Positions 38,091-45,463 are shown, counted from the stretch's first letter. The stretch is DNA of 64,000 nt from Prochlorococcus sp. AG-363-C02 (GCA_003278345.1 QCFH01000005.1:1-64000), one strand, 5' to 3'. Numbers and translations: made by a program. Notes: generated by a model from the letters alone, not told the origin.

Positions 38091-38723
38091 ATGACTTTCA
38101 CCTCTTTAATGCGTAAGCATTTTCTTCAAGCTTTACTTTCATTGTTTTTTTTAATTAATGTTTTAGCTGATTCAGCTCTTGCTCATCATCCCTTCGGGAT
38201 GGGGAAAATTTCCGATTTATCCGTTTGGCAAGCTCTACTTAGTGGTGTCGGTCATCCATTATTGGGACCTGATCATCTGCTTTTTATGTTAGGCATAGCT
38301 CTTGTGGGATTAAAAAAAGACAAGAAATGGGTCTTTCCCCTTCTGGCTGTTGGTTTGGCAGGAAGTGCATTAGTACAGTTGCAACCCCTCCCTGATTCAT
38401 TAGAACCATGGGCAGAAGCACTTGTCTCTTTTTCTTTAACTGTAGAAGGCTTAGTTGTTCTAAATCTTTTGAGTTCAAAATGGTTGTTGCCAATGTTTGC
38501 TTTTCATGGATACTTACTTGGAAACACAATTGTTGGGGCTGAAGCTACACCTTTATTAGGTTATTTCTTTGGCCTCCTTATAGCGCAGTTATCTCTTTTG
38601 TTATTTGTAACATCAGCTTCTACAAAAGTCATCAAAAAGTTTGGCGTCAATGGTCGCATTTTATCTGCTGGGATTTGGATTGGAATAGGACTTGCCTTCT
38701 CTTGGGTTGCCCTTATCCCATAA
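38091..38723 (+). CDS. HupE/UreJ-family metal transporter, B12-regulated
   Basis: 210-residue membrane protein. A signal peptide ends near ALAHHPFGMG, whose histidines may bind metal at the new N-terminus. The family motif HPLLGPDHLLFMLGIALVG lies in the first helices, followed by about five more hydrophobic segments to LAFSWVALIP. HupE/UreJ proteins move nickel or cobalt. The cobalamin riboswitch directly upstream favours cobalt uptake feeding the corrin pathway that includes cbiD. The metal choice is inference from regulation. ATG start with GAGG about 8 bases upstream. Confidence 0.9.
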   Translation: MTFTSLMRKHFLQALLSLFFLINVLADSALAHHPFGMGKISDLSVWQALLSGVGHPLLGPDHLLFMLGIALVGLKKDKKWVFPLLAVGLAGSALVQLQPLPDSLEPWAEALVSFSLTVEGLVVLNLLSSKWLLPMFAFHGYLLGNTIVGAEATPLLGYFFGLLIAQLSLLLFVTSASTKVIKKFGVNGRILSAGIWIGIGLAFSWVALIP

Positions 38724-39116
38724 CATCTAAAATGAATAGATTTCCATAGAAGTCAAAAGGTATTTAATTTACTCATTTATTTTAGGGATATTCTGAAATT
38801 AAATTATTGGCTAATATTTTTGCTTTGTAATTGCTTAAACCAATTTCTCTAGTTTTTCTAAATTTTCGTTTTAGATAGCAAAAAGATTATAATTTATGAT
38901 TTTCTTTTATATATTCCTTGCTTTCGAATTTGTAAATTTTGTATGTTCTTTAAAAAGTTTCTAAACTAAACACCCTATACAGATTGAGATAAACTTTTTA
39001 TATCAAACCTTCTTAACGCTATACATAAACTTTTTTAAAGAAAATTGTTTAATTTTTTATCTAAGTATTTCATCTAGAATTTAAGTTATTATAGTAAGGA
39101 AAAGGAATTTACTAAC
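38724..39116. other. AT-rich intergenic region, no gene seen
   Basis: 393 bases between the HupE-like gene and the outer-membrane protein gene. I see no ORF with coding character, no tRNA and no clear terminator. A purine-rich AAGGAAAAGGA lies just before the downstream ATG and probably serves as its ribosome-binding site. Confidence 0.6.
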
Positions 39117-39740
39117 ATGTTCAGTAAGAAATTATTGCCTGGTCTTTTTGCTGCAGTTGTATTAGGAGCTTCCCCTTGTATTGCTGATGGCGATTTTTAT
39201 GATGATCTAGCTGATGAAGAGCTTTATCAAGAATCTGCAAAAGATAATGGTGTTTATGTTCTTCTCGGAGCGGGAATTGGAGATGCAAAGGAAATAACTT
39301 ACTCCGCCACTGATTTTAGTGTTGGGTCTAGATTTGCTTTTGAAACAGGTATAGGTTATAGATTTAATCCTAATTTAAGAGTTGAAGCGACATATGGACG
39401 TAATAAATTGGATGTTGATGGATCTGGTTTGTTTGATGATGTAATTGCTAAAAGTTTCTTTTTAAGTGGTTTATATGATTTTGATAATGATTCTAAGATA
39501 ACTCCATATGTAGGTTTGGGTATTGGTTCGTCTAATGTAGATACAGATGCAACCACTGATGACGATGATACATCAATTAGTTATCAAGGCAAAGGTGGAC
39601 TTTCATATGATTTATCAGAAAAAGTTGATGTTTTTGGGGAGCTAACCTATCAGATTATTGACGACACTAATATTGGAAATAAGGATATAGACGCAATAAG
39701 ACTTTGGAAAGGACAATTAGGTATTAGATTCTTTTTCTAA
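39117..39740 (+). CDS. Outer-membrane beta-barrel protein (OmpA/opacity-like barrel)
   Basis: 207 residues. A signal peptide, MFSKKLLPGLFAAVVLGASPCIA, precedes an acidic linker (DFYDDLADEELYQESAKD). The remainder alternates polar and hydrophobic residues in about eight strands: GVYVLLGAGIG, FAFETGIGYRFN, LRVEATYGRNK, KITPYVGLGIGSS, VDVFGELTYQI and the last strand LGIRFFF. The terminal phenylalanine is the usual signal for outer-membrane assembly. Small 8-strand barrels of this type are structural or adhesin-like; no pore function can be inferred. Confidence 0.82.
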   Translation: MFSKKLLPGLFAAVVLGASPCIADGDFYDDLADEELYQESAKDNGVYVLLGAGIGDAKEITYSATDFSVGSRFAFETGIGYRFNPNLRVEATYGRNKLDVDGSGLFDDVIAKSFFLSGLYDFDNDSKITPYVGLGIGSSNVDTDATTDDDDTSISYQGKGGLSYDLSEKVDVFGELTYQIIDDTNIGNKDIDAIRLWKGQLGIRFFF

Positions 39741-39786
39741 AATCATTTATTTTTAAGAATTTGTTTTTATCTTGCAGATTATTTTG

Positions 39787-40395
39787 TTAACTTTTGATAG
39801 CTTTTTGTGAGACTTTGCTCCAAAAGAAAACCCAGCAACTTATCCCTGTAAATTTAAACCCTTCTTCGAATATCTGAACTGTGTTGTAATTAATAGGTAA
39901 AAAGTCTTGGAAAACATCACTTATAATAGACATACCTAGCAAAAAAATTGTACTGAGAAATAAAATCGGATCAATTTTTACAATTAATTTTTTAAAGTTT
40001 ATTAATAAATATAATGCCAAGAAGATATATATAGTATAGAGAATATCCTGGTTTAATTGTTGCATGTCATGTAATAGGAATAGATCATCTAAACAAAGTA
40101 AAACTGAAAAAAAACATCCTATATTTAATATTTTTCTATATGAATTATCTTTAATTATATTAGAATGTAAAGTGAAGAATGTTATCGCACTAGCTCCAGA
40201 CCACAGGAGAACACCTAAGTTAGAAATCATTCCTACACCAATTGATACGTTGCAGGTTTGTAGCAAGTCTCTTAGAACTAAACCAGGTTCAATTCCATTT
40301 GAAGAGGTATATAGGAGTATTAATATGTATATTATAAGCGAAGGAAAAACAGAGAAAAAAATAGTTCTATGAAATAAATGTTTGTAATTTTGCAT
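39787..40395 (-). CDS. Uncharacterised multi-pass membrane protein
   Basis: 202 residues with about six hydrophobic helices. Two charged patches inside or next to helices stand out: LLCLDDLFLLHD in the middle and QIFEEGFKFTGISCW near the C-terminus. Such buried Asp, His and Glu residues suggest a metal site or an enzymatic membrane core, as in other families with D[DE]...HE and EE motifs, but I cannot name a characterised family. It is strongly AT-rich. It is convergent with the barrel protein and divergent from the cupin region. Confidence 0.7.
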   Translation of the reverse strand: MQNYKHLFHRTIFFSVFPSLIIYILILLYTSSNGIEPGLVLRDLLQTCNVSIGVGMISNLGVLLWSGASAITFFTLHSNIIKDNSYRKILNIGCFFSVLLCLDDLFLLHDMQQLNQDILYTIYIFLALYLLINFKKLIVKIDPILFLSTIFLLGMSIISDVFQDFLPINYNTVQIFEEGFKFTGISCWVFFWSKVSQKAIKS

Positions 40396-40505
40396 AATGC
40401 ATGTTTCCCAAATTCAACTGCTTGAATCTAAAAATCTAGTTAATTTATAAAATTTGAATCTAATTTGAAGCTTCTTTAGCAAATGTCAAGGTTTTTAATT
40501 GGAAG

Positions 40506-40571
40506 ATGAGACTCTTTGCACTGGAATAAAAGAGCAGCCCTTTCAGGCTCCATAGATCATGTGGGTAATAA
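40506..40571. repeat. Decayed third copy of the tmRNA-end repeat
   Basis: TGAGACTC...TAATAAG aligns by eye at roughly 70% with the last ~66 bases of the two 204-bp repeats at 41148 and 41882. It includes a degraded version of the hairpin that ends the tmRNA on the minus strand (GGAGCC...GGCT then TTTT on that strand). It lies left of the first cupin gene, in the same relative position that the intact copies hold to the second cupin gene and to ssrA. Confidence 0.6.
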
Positions 40572-40693
40572 GTATAAACAAGTTTAAATTTCAAACGAGT
40601 ATCTTTAGAATTCTATTTTTTCAACTCTTTTATTCATTTTGGTTCCCCATTTTTTCTTAGGGGATAGAATTTTGTAGATATATTTTTCAATTA

Positions 40694-41134
40694 ATGCTTA
40701 AAAAGATCTTTAGCCTTATAGCCTTCATGGCTTTCTCTTTGATGAGTTATGCACCGATTGCTATTGCCATTGAAGATAATGCTCCTGTTGATGTTCAAGA
40801 GATTTTCACAAGTACAAAGCCAATTTATGGTGAGTCATTTACATACCCCGAAGGCAAAGGAGAAATGCGTCTTTATAAAGTTGATGTTCAACCAGGTGGA
40901 GTTGTACCCCTTCATTTTCATGAGGCACCATTAACTAGTTATATCGAATTGGGTCAATTAACACTTAAGACTAAGCAAGGTAGGAGTACAACTTTTCGTG
41001 AGGGTGATTCTTTTGTCTTAGCAGCTGATACTCCTCCTCATACCATGGCTAATAATGGAAAAGTACCAGCAGTTATGTGGGTAACTGTTGCAGCAGCTGA
41101 GGGTGTTCCTACTCTGACCAATGTTGAAGAATAA
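40694..41134 (+). CDS. Secreted cupin-domain protein (copy 1)
   Basis: 146 residues. A signal peptide (LIAFMAFSLMSYAPIAIA) precedes a single cupin fold: GESFTYPEGKGEMRLYKVDVQPGGVVPLHFHEAP, then GDSFVLAADTPPHTMANNG. The cupin metal ligands HxH and a later H are present (LHFHEAP, PPHTM). The substrate is unknown; it is likely periplasmic. It is a distant paralog (about 30% by eye) of the next gene, and both share the same order of motifs. A terminator inside the 204-bp repeat starts 40 bases past the stop. Confidence 0.85.
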   Translation: MLKKIFSLIAFMAFSLMSYAPIAIAIEDNAPVDVQEIFTSTKPIYGESFTYPEGKGEMRLYKVDVQPGGVVPLHFHEAPLTSYIELGQLTLKTKQGRSTTFREGDSFVLAADTPPHTMANNGKVPAVMWVTVAAAEGVPTLTNVEE

Positions 41135-41173
41135 TTAGTTGCGTTTTACAGCCGATTGCTATCGGAACTAGAT

Positions 41174-41199
41174 GGGCTGACTGAGGTCAGTCCTTTTTT
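41174..41199 (+). terminator. Rho-independent terminator of cupin gene 1
   Basis: GGGCTGAC-TGAG-GTCAGTCC forms an 8-bp stem with one G-U pair, followed by six T residues. It lies 40 bases after the cupin stop. Confidence 0.85.
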
Positions 41200-41306
41200 A
41201 TGGGTTAGAGACGATTGAGAATTCCTTTTGAAGAGAAATATTGGATTTTGCCCCCAAAGCCTTTTTTCCCTTTTTCTGAGATATTGAGACTCACTGCGCT
41301 GCAATT

Positions 41307-41329
41307 AAAAAGGACGCCTTCCAGCGTCC
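41307..41329 (-). terminator. Orphan copy of the tmRNA terminator
   Basis: On the minus strand GGACGC-TGGAAG-GCGTCC is followed by TTTTT. It is identical to the ssrA terminator at 42041-42063, but no minus-strand gene is recognised immediately upstream of this copy. Confidence 0.7.
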
Positions 41330-41416
41330 ATGGATCAATTGGGTCATAAGGGACATCAAATATTTATGCTTGATTCGCCTAGTTCAGCTATAACTTGCTG
41401 GTATCTCTAGAACTTA

Positions 41417-41848
41417 ATGCGCCGTTTTTTACTTCTTGCACTAACAGCTGGAATTTCTATCCCAATAGTTGCTTGTAGTCCTAAGAAGCAAACATCACGT
41501 GAACCTGTGGTGGTGGAAACTCTTATTACTGCAACTGAATCTTGGAATGGAGATTCTTTTAAGTATCCAGCAGGGCAAGCAGAAATGAAATTAGAAAAAA
41601 TAACTGCTCAACCAGGTTTTAAAACACCTCTTCACTTACATCCACAACCTGGAATTATTTATGTACAAAGAGGAACTCTTTATTGTGAGACTAGTGATGG
41701 AAAATCCTTGACAGTAGGTGCTGGAGAAAGCTTTGCTTCTTCGCAGGATACTATTCATTACTGTGAAAATAATGGTGATGCAGAGATGGTAGTTTTTGTT
41801 GCTTCCGCTGGTTCTAAAGGCAAAAAAACAACTGTTACTAAGGAATAA
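41417..41848 (+). CDS. Cupin-domain lipoprotein (copy 2)
   Basis: 143 residues. The N-terminus RRFLLLALTAGISIPIVACSPKK looks like a lipoprotein signal with the lipidated cysteine in VAC. The cupin fold follows: GDSFKYPAGQAEMKLEKITAQPGFKTPLHLHPQP, then GESFASSQDTIHYCENNG. The HxH pair and the later histidine are retained (LHLHPQP, TIHYC). It is probably anchored facing the periplasm. The protein has diverged far from copy 1, while the downstream 204-bp flanks are identical, so the flank and the gene have different histories. Confidence 0.85.
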   Translation: MRRFLLLALTAGISIPIVACSPKKQTSREPVVVETLITATESWNGDSFKYPAGQAEMKLEKITAQPGFKTPLHLHPQPGIIYVQRGTLYCETSDGKSLTVGAGESFASSQDTIHYCENNGDAEMVVFVASAGSKGKKTTVTKE

Positions 41849-41881
41849 ATCAAACTTTCAATGCTTGAATAAAGAAGGTTG

Positions 41882-42085
41882 ACAGCCGATTGCTATCGGA
41901 ACTAGATGGGCTGACTGAGGTCAGTCCTTTTTTATGGGTTAGAGACGATTGAGAATTCCTTTTGAAGAGAAATATTGGATTTTGCCCCCAAAGCCTTTTT
42001 TCCCTTTTTCTGAGATATTGAGACTCACTGCGCTGCAATTAAAAAGGACGCCTTCCAGCGTCCATGGATCAATTGGGTCATAAGG
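41882..42085. repeat. 204-bp direct repeat, copy 2 (contains the ssrA 3' end)
   Basis: Identical to 41148-41351. Its right end carries the 3' part of the tmRNA coding piece (one arm of the GATCAA/TTGATC stem) and the tmRNA terminator. Its left end carries the plus-strand terminator of the second cupin gene. Confidence 0.95.
41908..41933 (+). terminator. Rho-independent terminator of cupin gene 2
   Basis: Same 8-bp hairpin and six-T tract as at 41174, here 60 bases after the second cupin stop. Confidence 0.85.
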
Positions 42086-42300
42086 TTGATCTAACCCCAT
42101 CTCCTTTATAGGGTCAAGCAGCAACAGGGGCTGTTTGACGGGAGAAACTAACGATTTTGTTAGCAGTTATGGTTTTGCTCTAACCGAGCAGGTTTCAGTA
42201 AAACTCCTTGAATCCCGTCGAAACCATTGCAGCCCCAATGTTATGGAGCTGAGCGGAATCGAACCGCTGTCCGAGATACTGGTGTGATCCACCTAGTTCA
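42041..42300 (-). ncRNA. ssrA: tmRNA, two-piece permuted form, with terminator
   Basis: On the minus strand the acceptor piece comes first: AGCGG-TTCGATT-CCGCT T-arm, then CAGCTCCA with CCA encoded (ends 42244). After a 7-base spacer the coding piece starts at 42236 with GGGGCTGCAATGG. Its first seven bases pair with CAGCTCC to form the acceptor stem. The tag reading frame, 42164 to 42114, gives ANKIVSFSRQTAPVAA and a stop, the known marine picocyanobacterial tag. A GATCAA/TTGATC stem and a GGACGC hairpin with T-run close the gene. The 5' end near 42300 is estimated. It rescues stalled ribosomes. The gene order is the permuted type known from alpha-cyanobacteria. Confidence 0.96.
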
Positions 42301-42386
42301 TTCAAAATGAACATAACTATTCTGACAGATTTCTAAACTATGAACTAATTTCATCTAATCAATGCAAACAAACTTCTTAGCCACTG

Positions 42387-43520
42387 GTGAAAAATATTAA
42401 TTTAGTAGTTCTTCTTCCTCATGGATTGGAAGAAATTGGTGCTGTTGAATTGCAAAGTTTAGGGGCTAAAGCTATCAAAATAGTTAGAGGTAGTGTTTTC
42501 TGTAGAGTTGATTTACGGTGTTTTTATCGTATACATCTTCAGGCAAGAGTCCCTTTTCGAATTCTTAGAGAAGTTAGTAAATTTAGATGTAATGGAAAAC
42601 AATCTTTATATTATGAGATTCAAAACGCATTTGATTTTTCAGAATGGTTAGATCCATCTAAAAGTTTTCGTGTAGATATTTCTGGAGTTACTAAAGAGTT
42701 AAATCATAGTCATTTCACAGCTTTACAAGTTAAAAATGCAATTATTGACTTACAAAGAAAAATCTGGGGTGAAAGATCATCTGTAAATTTATCTGAACCA
42801 GATGTATGTATTCATGTACATCTGAAATCTGATTATGCAAGCTTGAGCTTTGCTACTTCTAGTAGTAGCTTGCATCGCAGAGGCTATAAAACTGCTGTTG
42901 GTATTGCACCTTTAAAAGAAAATATTGCTGCTGGACTTTTAAAGATTTCCAATTGGGATGAATCATTAACTTTATTAGATCCTTTTTGTGGCTCAGGTAC
43001 TTTTCTTTTAGAAGCTGCCAGTATGGCTAGAGGAATTGCCCCTGGTTTAAATAGAAAATATTTATTTGAGACTTGGCCTGACTTTAATAAGAGTCTTTGG
43101 AATTTAGAGAAAAAAGAAGCTATAAGTCTTTTTGATCCTGTAAAAAATTTGCCAAAGATTTTAGGTTTTGAAATGGATATTGATATTTTTAATGATGTAA
43201 AAACTAATATTAATCATACTAAATTTGAACAAGATATTGAAATAAAATTAGGTAGATTTAATGAATTCAAATTGCCAAATACAGCAGGTATTGTAGTTTG
43301 TAATCCTCCTTATGGAAAACGATTAGGTGATGAACAAGATCTAGAAATTCTATATAAAGATTTAGGTAATTTTCTTAAAATCAATGCATCTGGATGGGAT
43401 CTTTGGTTATTAAATGGTAACCGTAGGTTAAGTTCATGCCTTGGTATGAGATGCTCAAGACGCTTCCCAGTAAGTAATGGTGGAATAGATTGTAGATGGA
43501 TGCATTATGAAATTCATTGA
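42387..43520 (+). CDS. THUMP-domain class I RNA methyltransferase (RlmL N-half-like)
   Basis: 377 residues starting at GTG. The N-terminal ~150 residues are THUMP-like (VLLPHGLEEIGAVELQSLGA, then ALQVKNAIIDLQRK). The methyltransferase core has LLDPFCGSGTFLLEAASMARGIAPG for SAM binding, and the catalytic NPPY motif in IVVCNPPYGKRLGDE, typical of N2-guanine methylation. It resembles the N-terminal half of E. coli RlmKL (23S rRNA m2G2445). The exact target base is inferred from similarity. Its stop overlaps the end of the convergent YqjE-like gene. Confidence 0.9.
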   Translation: MKNINLVVLLPHGLEEIGAVELQSLGAKAIKIVRGSVFCRVDLRCFYRIHLQARVPFRILREVSKFRCNGKQSLYYEIQNAFDFSEWLDPSKSFRVDISGVTKELNHSHFTALQVKNAIIDLQRKIWGERSSVNLSEPDVCIHVHLKSDYASLSFATSSSSLHRRGYKTAVGIAPLKENIAAGLLKISNWDESLTLLDPFCGSGTFLLEAASMARGIAPGLNRKYLFETWPDFNKSLWNLEKKEAISLFDPVKNLPKILGFEMDIDIFNDVKTNINHTKFEQDIEIKLGRFNEFKLPNTAGIVVCNPPYGKRLGDEQDLEILYKDLGNFLKINASGWDLWLLNGNRRLSSCLGMRCSRRFPVSNGGIDCRWMHYEIH

Positions 43521-43903
43521 GTTTTTCCAAAAACAGCTTTGGTACTTTTAGATAAACCTTCTAACGTTTCTGGTAAATAAGGACCTTTTGTTAGATAACC
43601 TCCTAATCTGAAACTTATTCCTGCAAATGTTATATCCATTAAGGATAAAATTAACAATGAATTTCCAATATTCAAATTAAAGGTATTTTGCATCCAAAGG
43701 ATTGTGATGATGTGAAAAGCTAGTAAAGCAAAAAGCATTAATATTCCACCAATTGCTAAGAATATTCCTCCACTAATTAGCCTTCTTCTTTCTCGACTTA
43801 CTTCTTTTAGTGCAATACGAACATGCAGATCCATTATTGAACTTGCTAGAGCACTAACTCTTGCAGCTGCACCAATCCCTCGTGAATCTTGTGAATCGCT
43901 CAT
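43514..43903 (-). CDS. YqjE/DUF1469-like holin-superfamily membrane protein
   Basis: 129 residues. A polar N-terminus (SRGIGAAARVSALASSIMDLHVRIALKEVSRERRRL) is followed by two adjacent membrane helices (GIFLAIGGILMLFALLAF and a second one around LLILSLMDITFAGISF). This is the layout of the phage-holin-superfamily-III/YqjE proteins. The upstream gene encodes a DUF883-like partner, and the two genes overlap by one base, echoing the yqjD-yqjE order in enterobacteria. Function unknown. Confidence 0.75.
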   Translation of the reverse strand: MSDSQDSRGIGAAARVSALASSIMDLHVRIALKEVSRERRRLISGGIFLAIGGILMLFALLAFHIITILWMQNTFNLNIGNSLLILSLMDITFAGISFRLGGYLTKGPYLPETLEGLSKSTKAVFGKTQ

Positions 43904-44367
43904 TAGGATCTCCTGCCTCCTACCATAAGTATGCCTAATAAAACACCAATACCTGCTGCAATGCCTATAGCAACAAGCGGTCGTTGGCGCACAGGTTTTT
44001 CTATGCGAGGCCTTAGAGTGCTATTTAGCTCATCTAATAGATCTTCTAATTGCTTTTCAAGTGGTTCTAGGCTTTCTGCAATTTCTTTTGTACGATCACT
44101 AGCTACATTCAATAAATCTTCTAGTTGCTCTAATACACCTTCTGATGTTTTTCCAGAGTGCAATGAAATAATTTCGACTAAATCATCAAGGCTTCCTCTT
44201 GTTGCTTCAATTGTTTGTTTTGCTAAATCAGGCCATTGTTCTTGAATTTTCGGTAATAATTCATCAAACTGTTGAGAAAACCATTTATTAGAGAGAGTAT
44301 TTCTCTCTGGGCTAGGAGTATCAACTTGGGCCTGGTTTTCCCAAGAGGCGGAATTCTCTGATTCCAT
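43903..44367 (-). CDS. DUF883/YqjD-like membrane-anchored protein
   Basis: 154 residues. The soluble N-terminal ~125 residues are helical and rich in Glu, Gln and Leu (LEQLEDLLNVASDRTKEIAESLEPLEKQ), like a coiled coil. The C-terminus is a single glycine-rich helix ending LLGILMVGGRRS, the C-terminal anchor typical of YqjD/ElaB relatives. Those E. coli proteins associate with membranes and ribosomes in stationary phase; extending that to cyanobacteria is speculation. It is the first gene of a two-gene unit with the YqjE-like gene. Confidence 0.72.
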   Translation of the reverse strand: MESENSASWENQAQVDTPSPERNTLSNKWFSQQFDELLPKIQEQWPDLAKQTIEATRGSLDDLVEIISLHSGKTSEGVLEQLEDLLNVASDRTKEIAESLEPLEKQLEDLLDELNSTLRPRIEKPVRQRPLVAIGIAAGIGVLLGILMVGGRRS

Positions 44368-44609
44368 AAGTTCCAGACTGTTTTATAAAGCGTAGTGAGC
44401 TATTTGCTTTTATGGAACCCTTTTATTCTTTGATTCTTTCAAACCCAACTTTTGAATGGTTGTTGAGAGATACTTGTAAATCTAGTCCCAATCTATGATC
44501 TGTACCTTTTTCTGCTGATTTATTAACATTCAGACGTCGTCTTTGCTTACATTTATTGCTATATGAATGCTTCTAGTGCTAAAAGTTCATTGTAATTAAC
44601 TTTGTGATC

Positions 44610-44741
44610 ATGGACGTCGGGTTGTCTTCAATGTTTTTTGCGTCCAATACTATCCCTACAGATTTTGGCTTAGTTCTTGCTGCAATTGCGGGTGCAGGAA
44701 GCTTGCTTTTAATTGCTTTAAGGTTTGTACCCTCTGATTAA
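44610..44741 (+). CDS. 43-residue single-span membrane protein, possible photosynthetic/NDH small subunit
   Basis: Too short for the ORF track. The ATG at 44610 (an internal ATG at 44631 gives 36 residues) opens MDVGLSSMFFASNTIPTDFGLVL, followed by the helix AAIAGAGSLLLIALRFV and a short PSD tail. The size, the single helix and the position in an otherwise gene-free 700-bp gap resemble small thylakoid-complex subunits. I cannot match it to a named Psa, Psb, Pet or Ndh protein from memory. The coding character (third-base AT, sharp helix, charged end) supports a real gene. Confidence 0.6.
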   Translation: MDVGLSSMFFASNTIPTDFGLVLAAIAGAGSLLLIALRFVPSD

Positions 44742-45082
44742 AAAGGGCTAGATTAACAGGTTCAATTCACTTGGTTTATCCTTATCCTTAAGGGTTAATT
44801 GCTTGTGAATAAAAATATTTTTAAAAGTTACTAAATTATTAAAATTTTTTAATAAGATATTAGTTATAGCTTTAATTGAAAATTCATTTTTCTTTTTGTA
44901 CTTATCTTCTTAATATTATATAGTTTTTTACCTATAAAATTTAGGAATTTATTGGTCTAATTATAGTTCTAGCAACCATAGTTTATAAAATCTTGTTATA
45001 TAACACCATTAAAAACTAAAATGGCACTTAGCTGTTTATTCTATAAATAATAATTATGATTTTTGAAATCATTTAAATAATT
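44742..45082. other. AT-rich intergenic region, no gene seen
   Basis: 341 bases after the 43-aa ORF. I find no ORF with coding character, tRNA or strong hairpin. The TTATCCTTAAGGGTTAA stretch near its left edge contains a short dyad but lacks a T-run. The downstream 126-aa gene starts at GTG at its right edge. Confidence 0.55.
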
Positions 45083-45463
45083 GTGAATAGTCGGTGGGTA
45101 ATCCTTAGACATACTCTTTCTAAGGATTCTTTAGATGGATTGCACTACGATTTGTTGTTGGAAGACTATGAATATTGTCGAACATGGCGCTTGCCTCGCA
45201 TTCCAAAAATTAATGGTTCTTTAGTAGAGGCTATTTCTATTTCTCCTCATAAACTTCATTGGTTAGACAAAGAAGAGTCTGAGGTTTCTGGTGGAAGAGG
45301 ATGGGCTAAGCGAATTTATGGAGGAACATTTATAGGATCTTTACCTTTATCTAAAAGTGAAATTTTATCTGTAGAAATCAGAAGTACTAGTCTCAAAGGT
45401 AAGTTGGAAATAGTTGATGGCCTATGCAGAATTAGTTCTAATTCTAAATTCGATTTCATTTAA
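45083..45463 (+). CDS. LigD 3'-phosphoesterase-domain-like protein
   Basis: 126 residues starting at GTG. WVILRHTLSKDSLDGLHYDLLLED resembles the diagnostic start of the LigD 3'-phosphoesterase domain (F/WVIxxHxxxxxHYDLRLE), including the HYD metal-ligand segment. WRLPRIPK corresponds to the WAVPKGP element that follows in that family. In NHEJ-capable bacteria this domain is fused to ligase and polymerase domains; here it stands alone, without Ku or a ligase nearby. Its role may be in 3'-end cleaning or something unrelated. It is 63 bases upstream of smc on the same strand. Confidence 0.65.
   Translation: MNSRWVILRHTLSKDSLDGLHYDLLLEDYEYCRTWRLPRIPKINGSLVEAISISPHKLHWLDKEESEVSGGRGWAKRIYGGTFIGSLPLSKSEILSVEIRSTSLKGKLEIVDGLCRISSNSKFDFI

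Larger units (their letters stand above)
41148..41351. repeat. 204-bp direct repeat, copy 1 (between the two cupin genes)
   Basis: Identical over all 204 bases, as far as I can compare by eye, with 41882-42085. It contains a CCGAT-TGCT-ATCGG hairpin, a plus-strand terminator for the cupin gene, an A/T-rich middle and a minus-strand terminator. In the other copy that minus-strand hairpin ends the tmRNA transcript. This copy has no tmRNA next to it, so its right half is a detached tmRNA 3' end. Confidence 0.95.

Noticed and set aside
40064-40372. 102-aa plus-strand ORF
   Set aside because: Antisense to the multi-pass membrane protein gene, whose hydrophobic helices are coherent.
40506-40530. 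13-base match (GATGAGACTCTTT) between the region left of cupin1 and the Yfr2-like RNA
   Set aside because: A match this short is expected by chance in a window of this size and AT content.
41939-42124. Minus-strand ORFs inside the 204-bp repeat and tmRNA
   Set aside because: They translate the tmRNA end and repeat; the RNA structure and tag explain this sequence.
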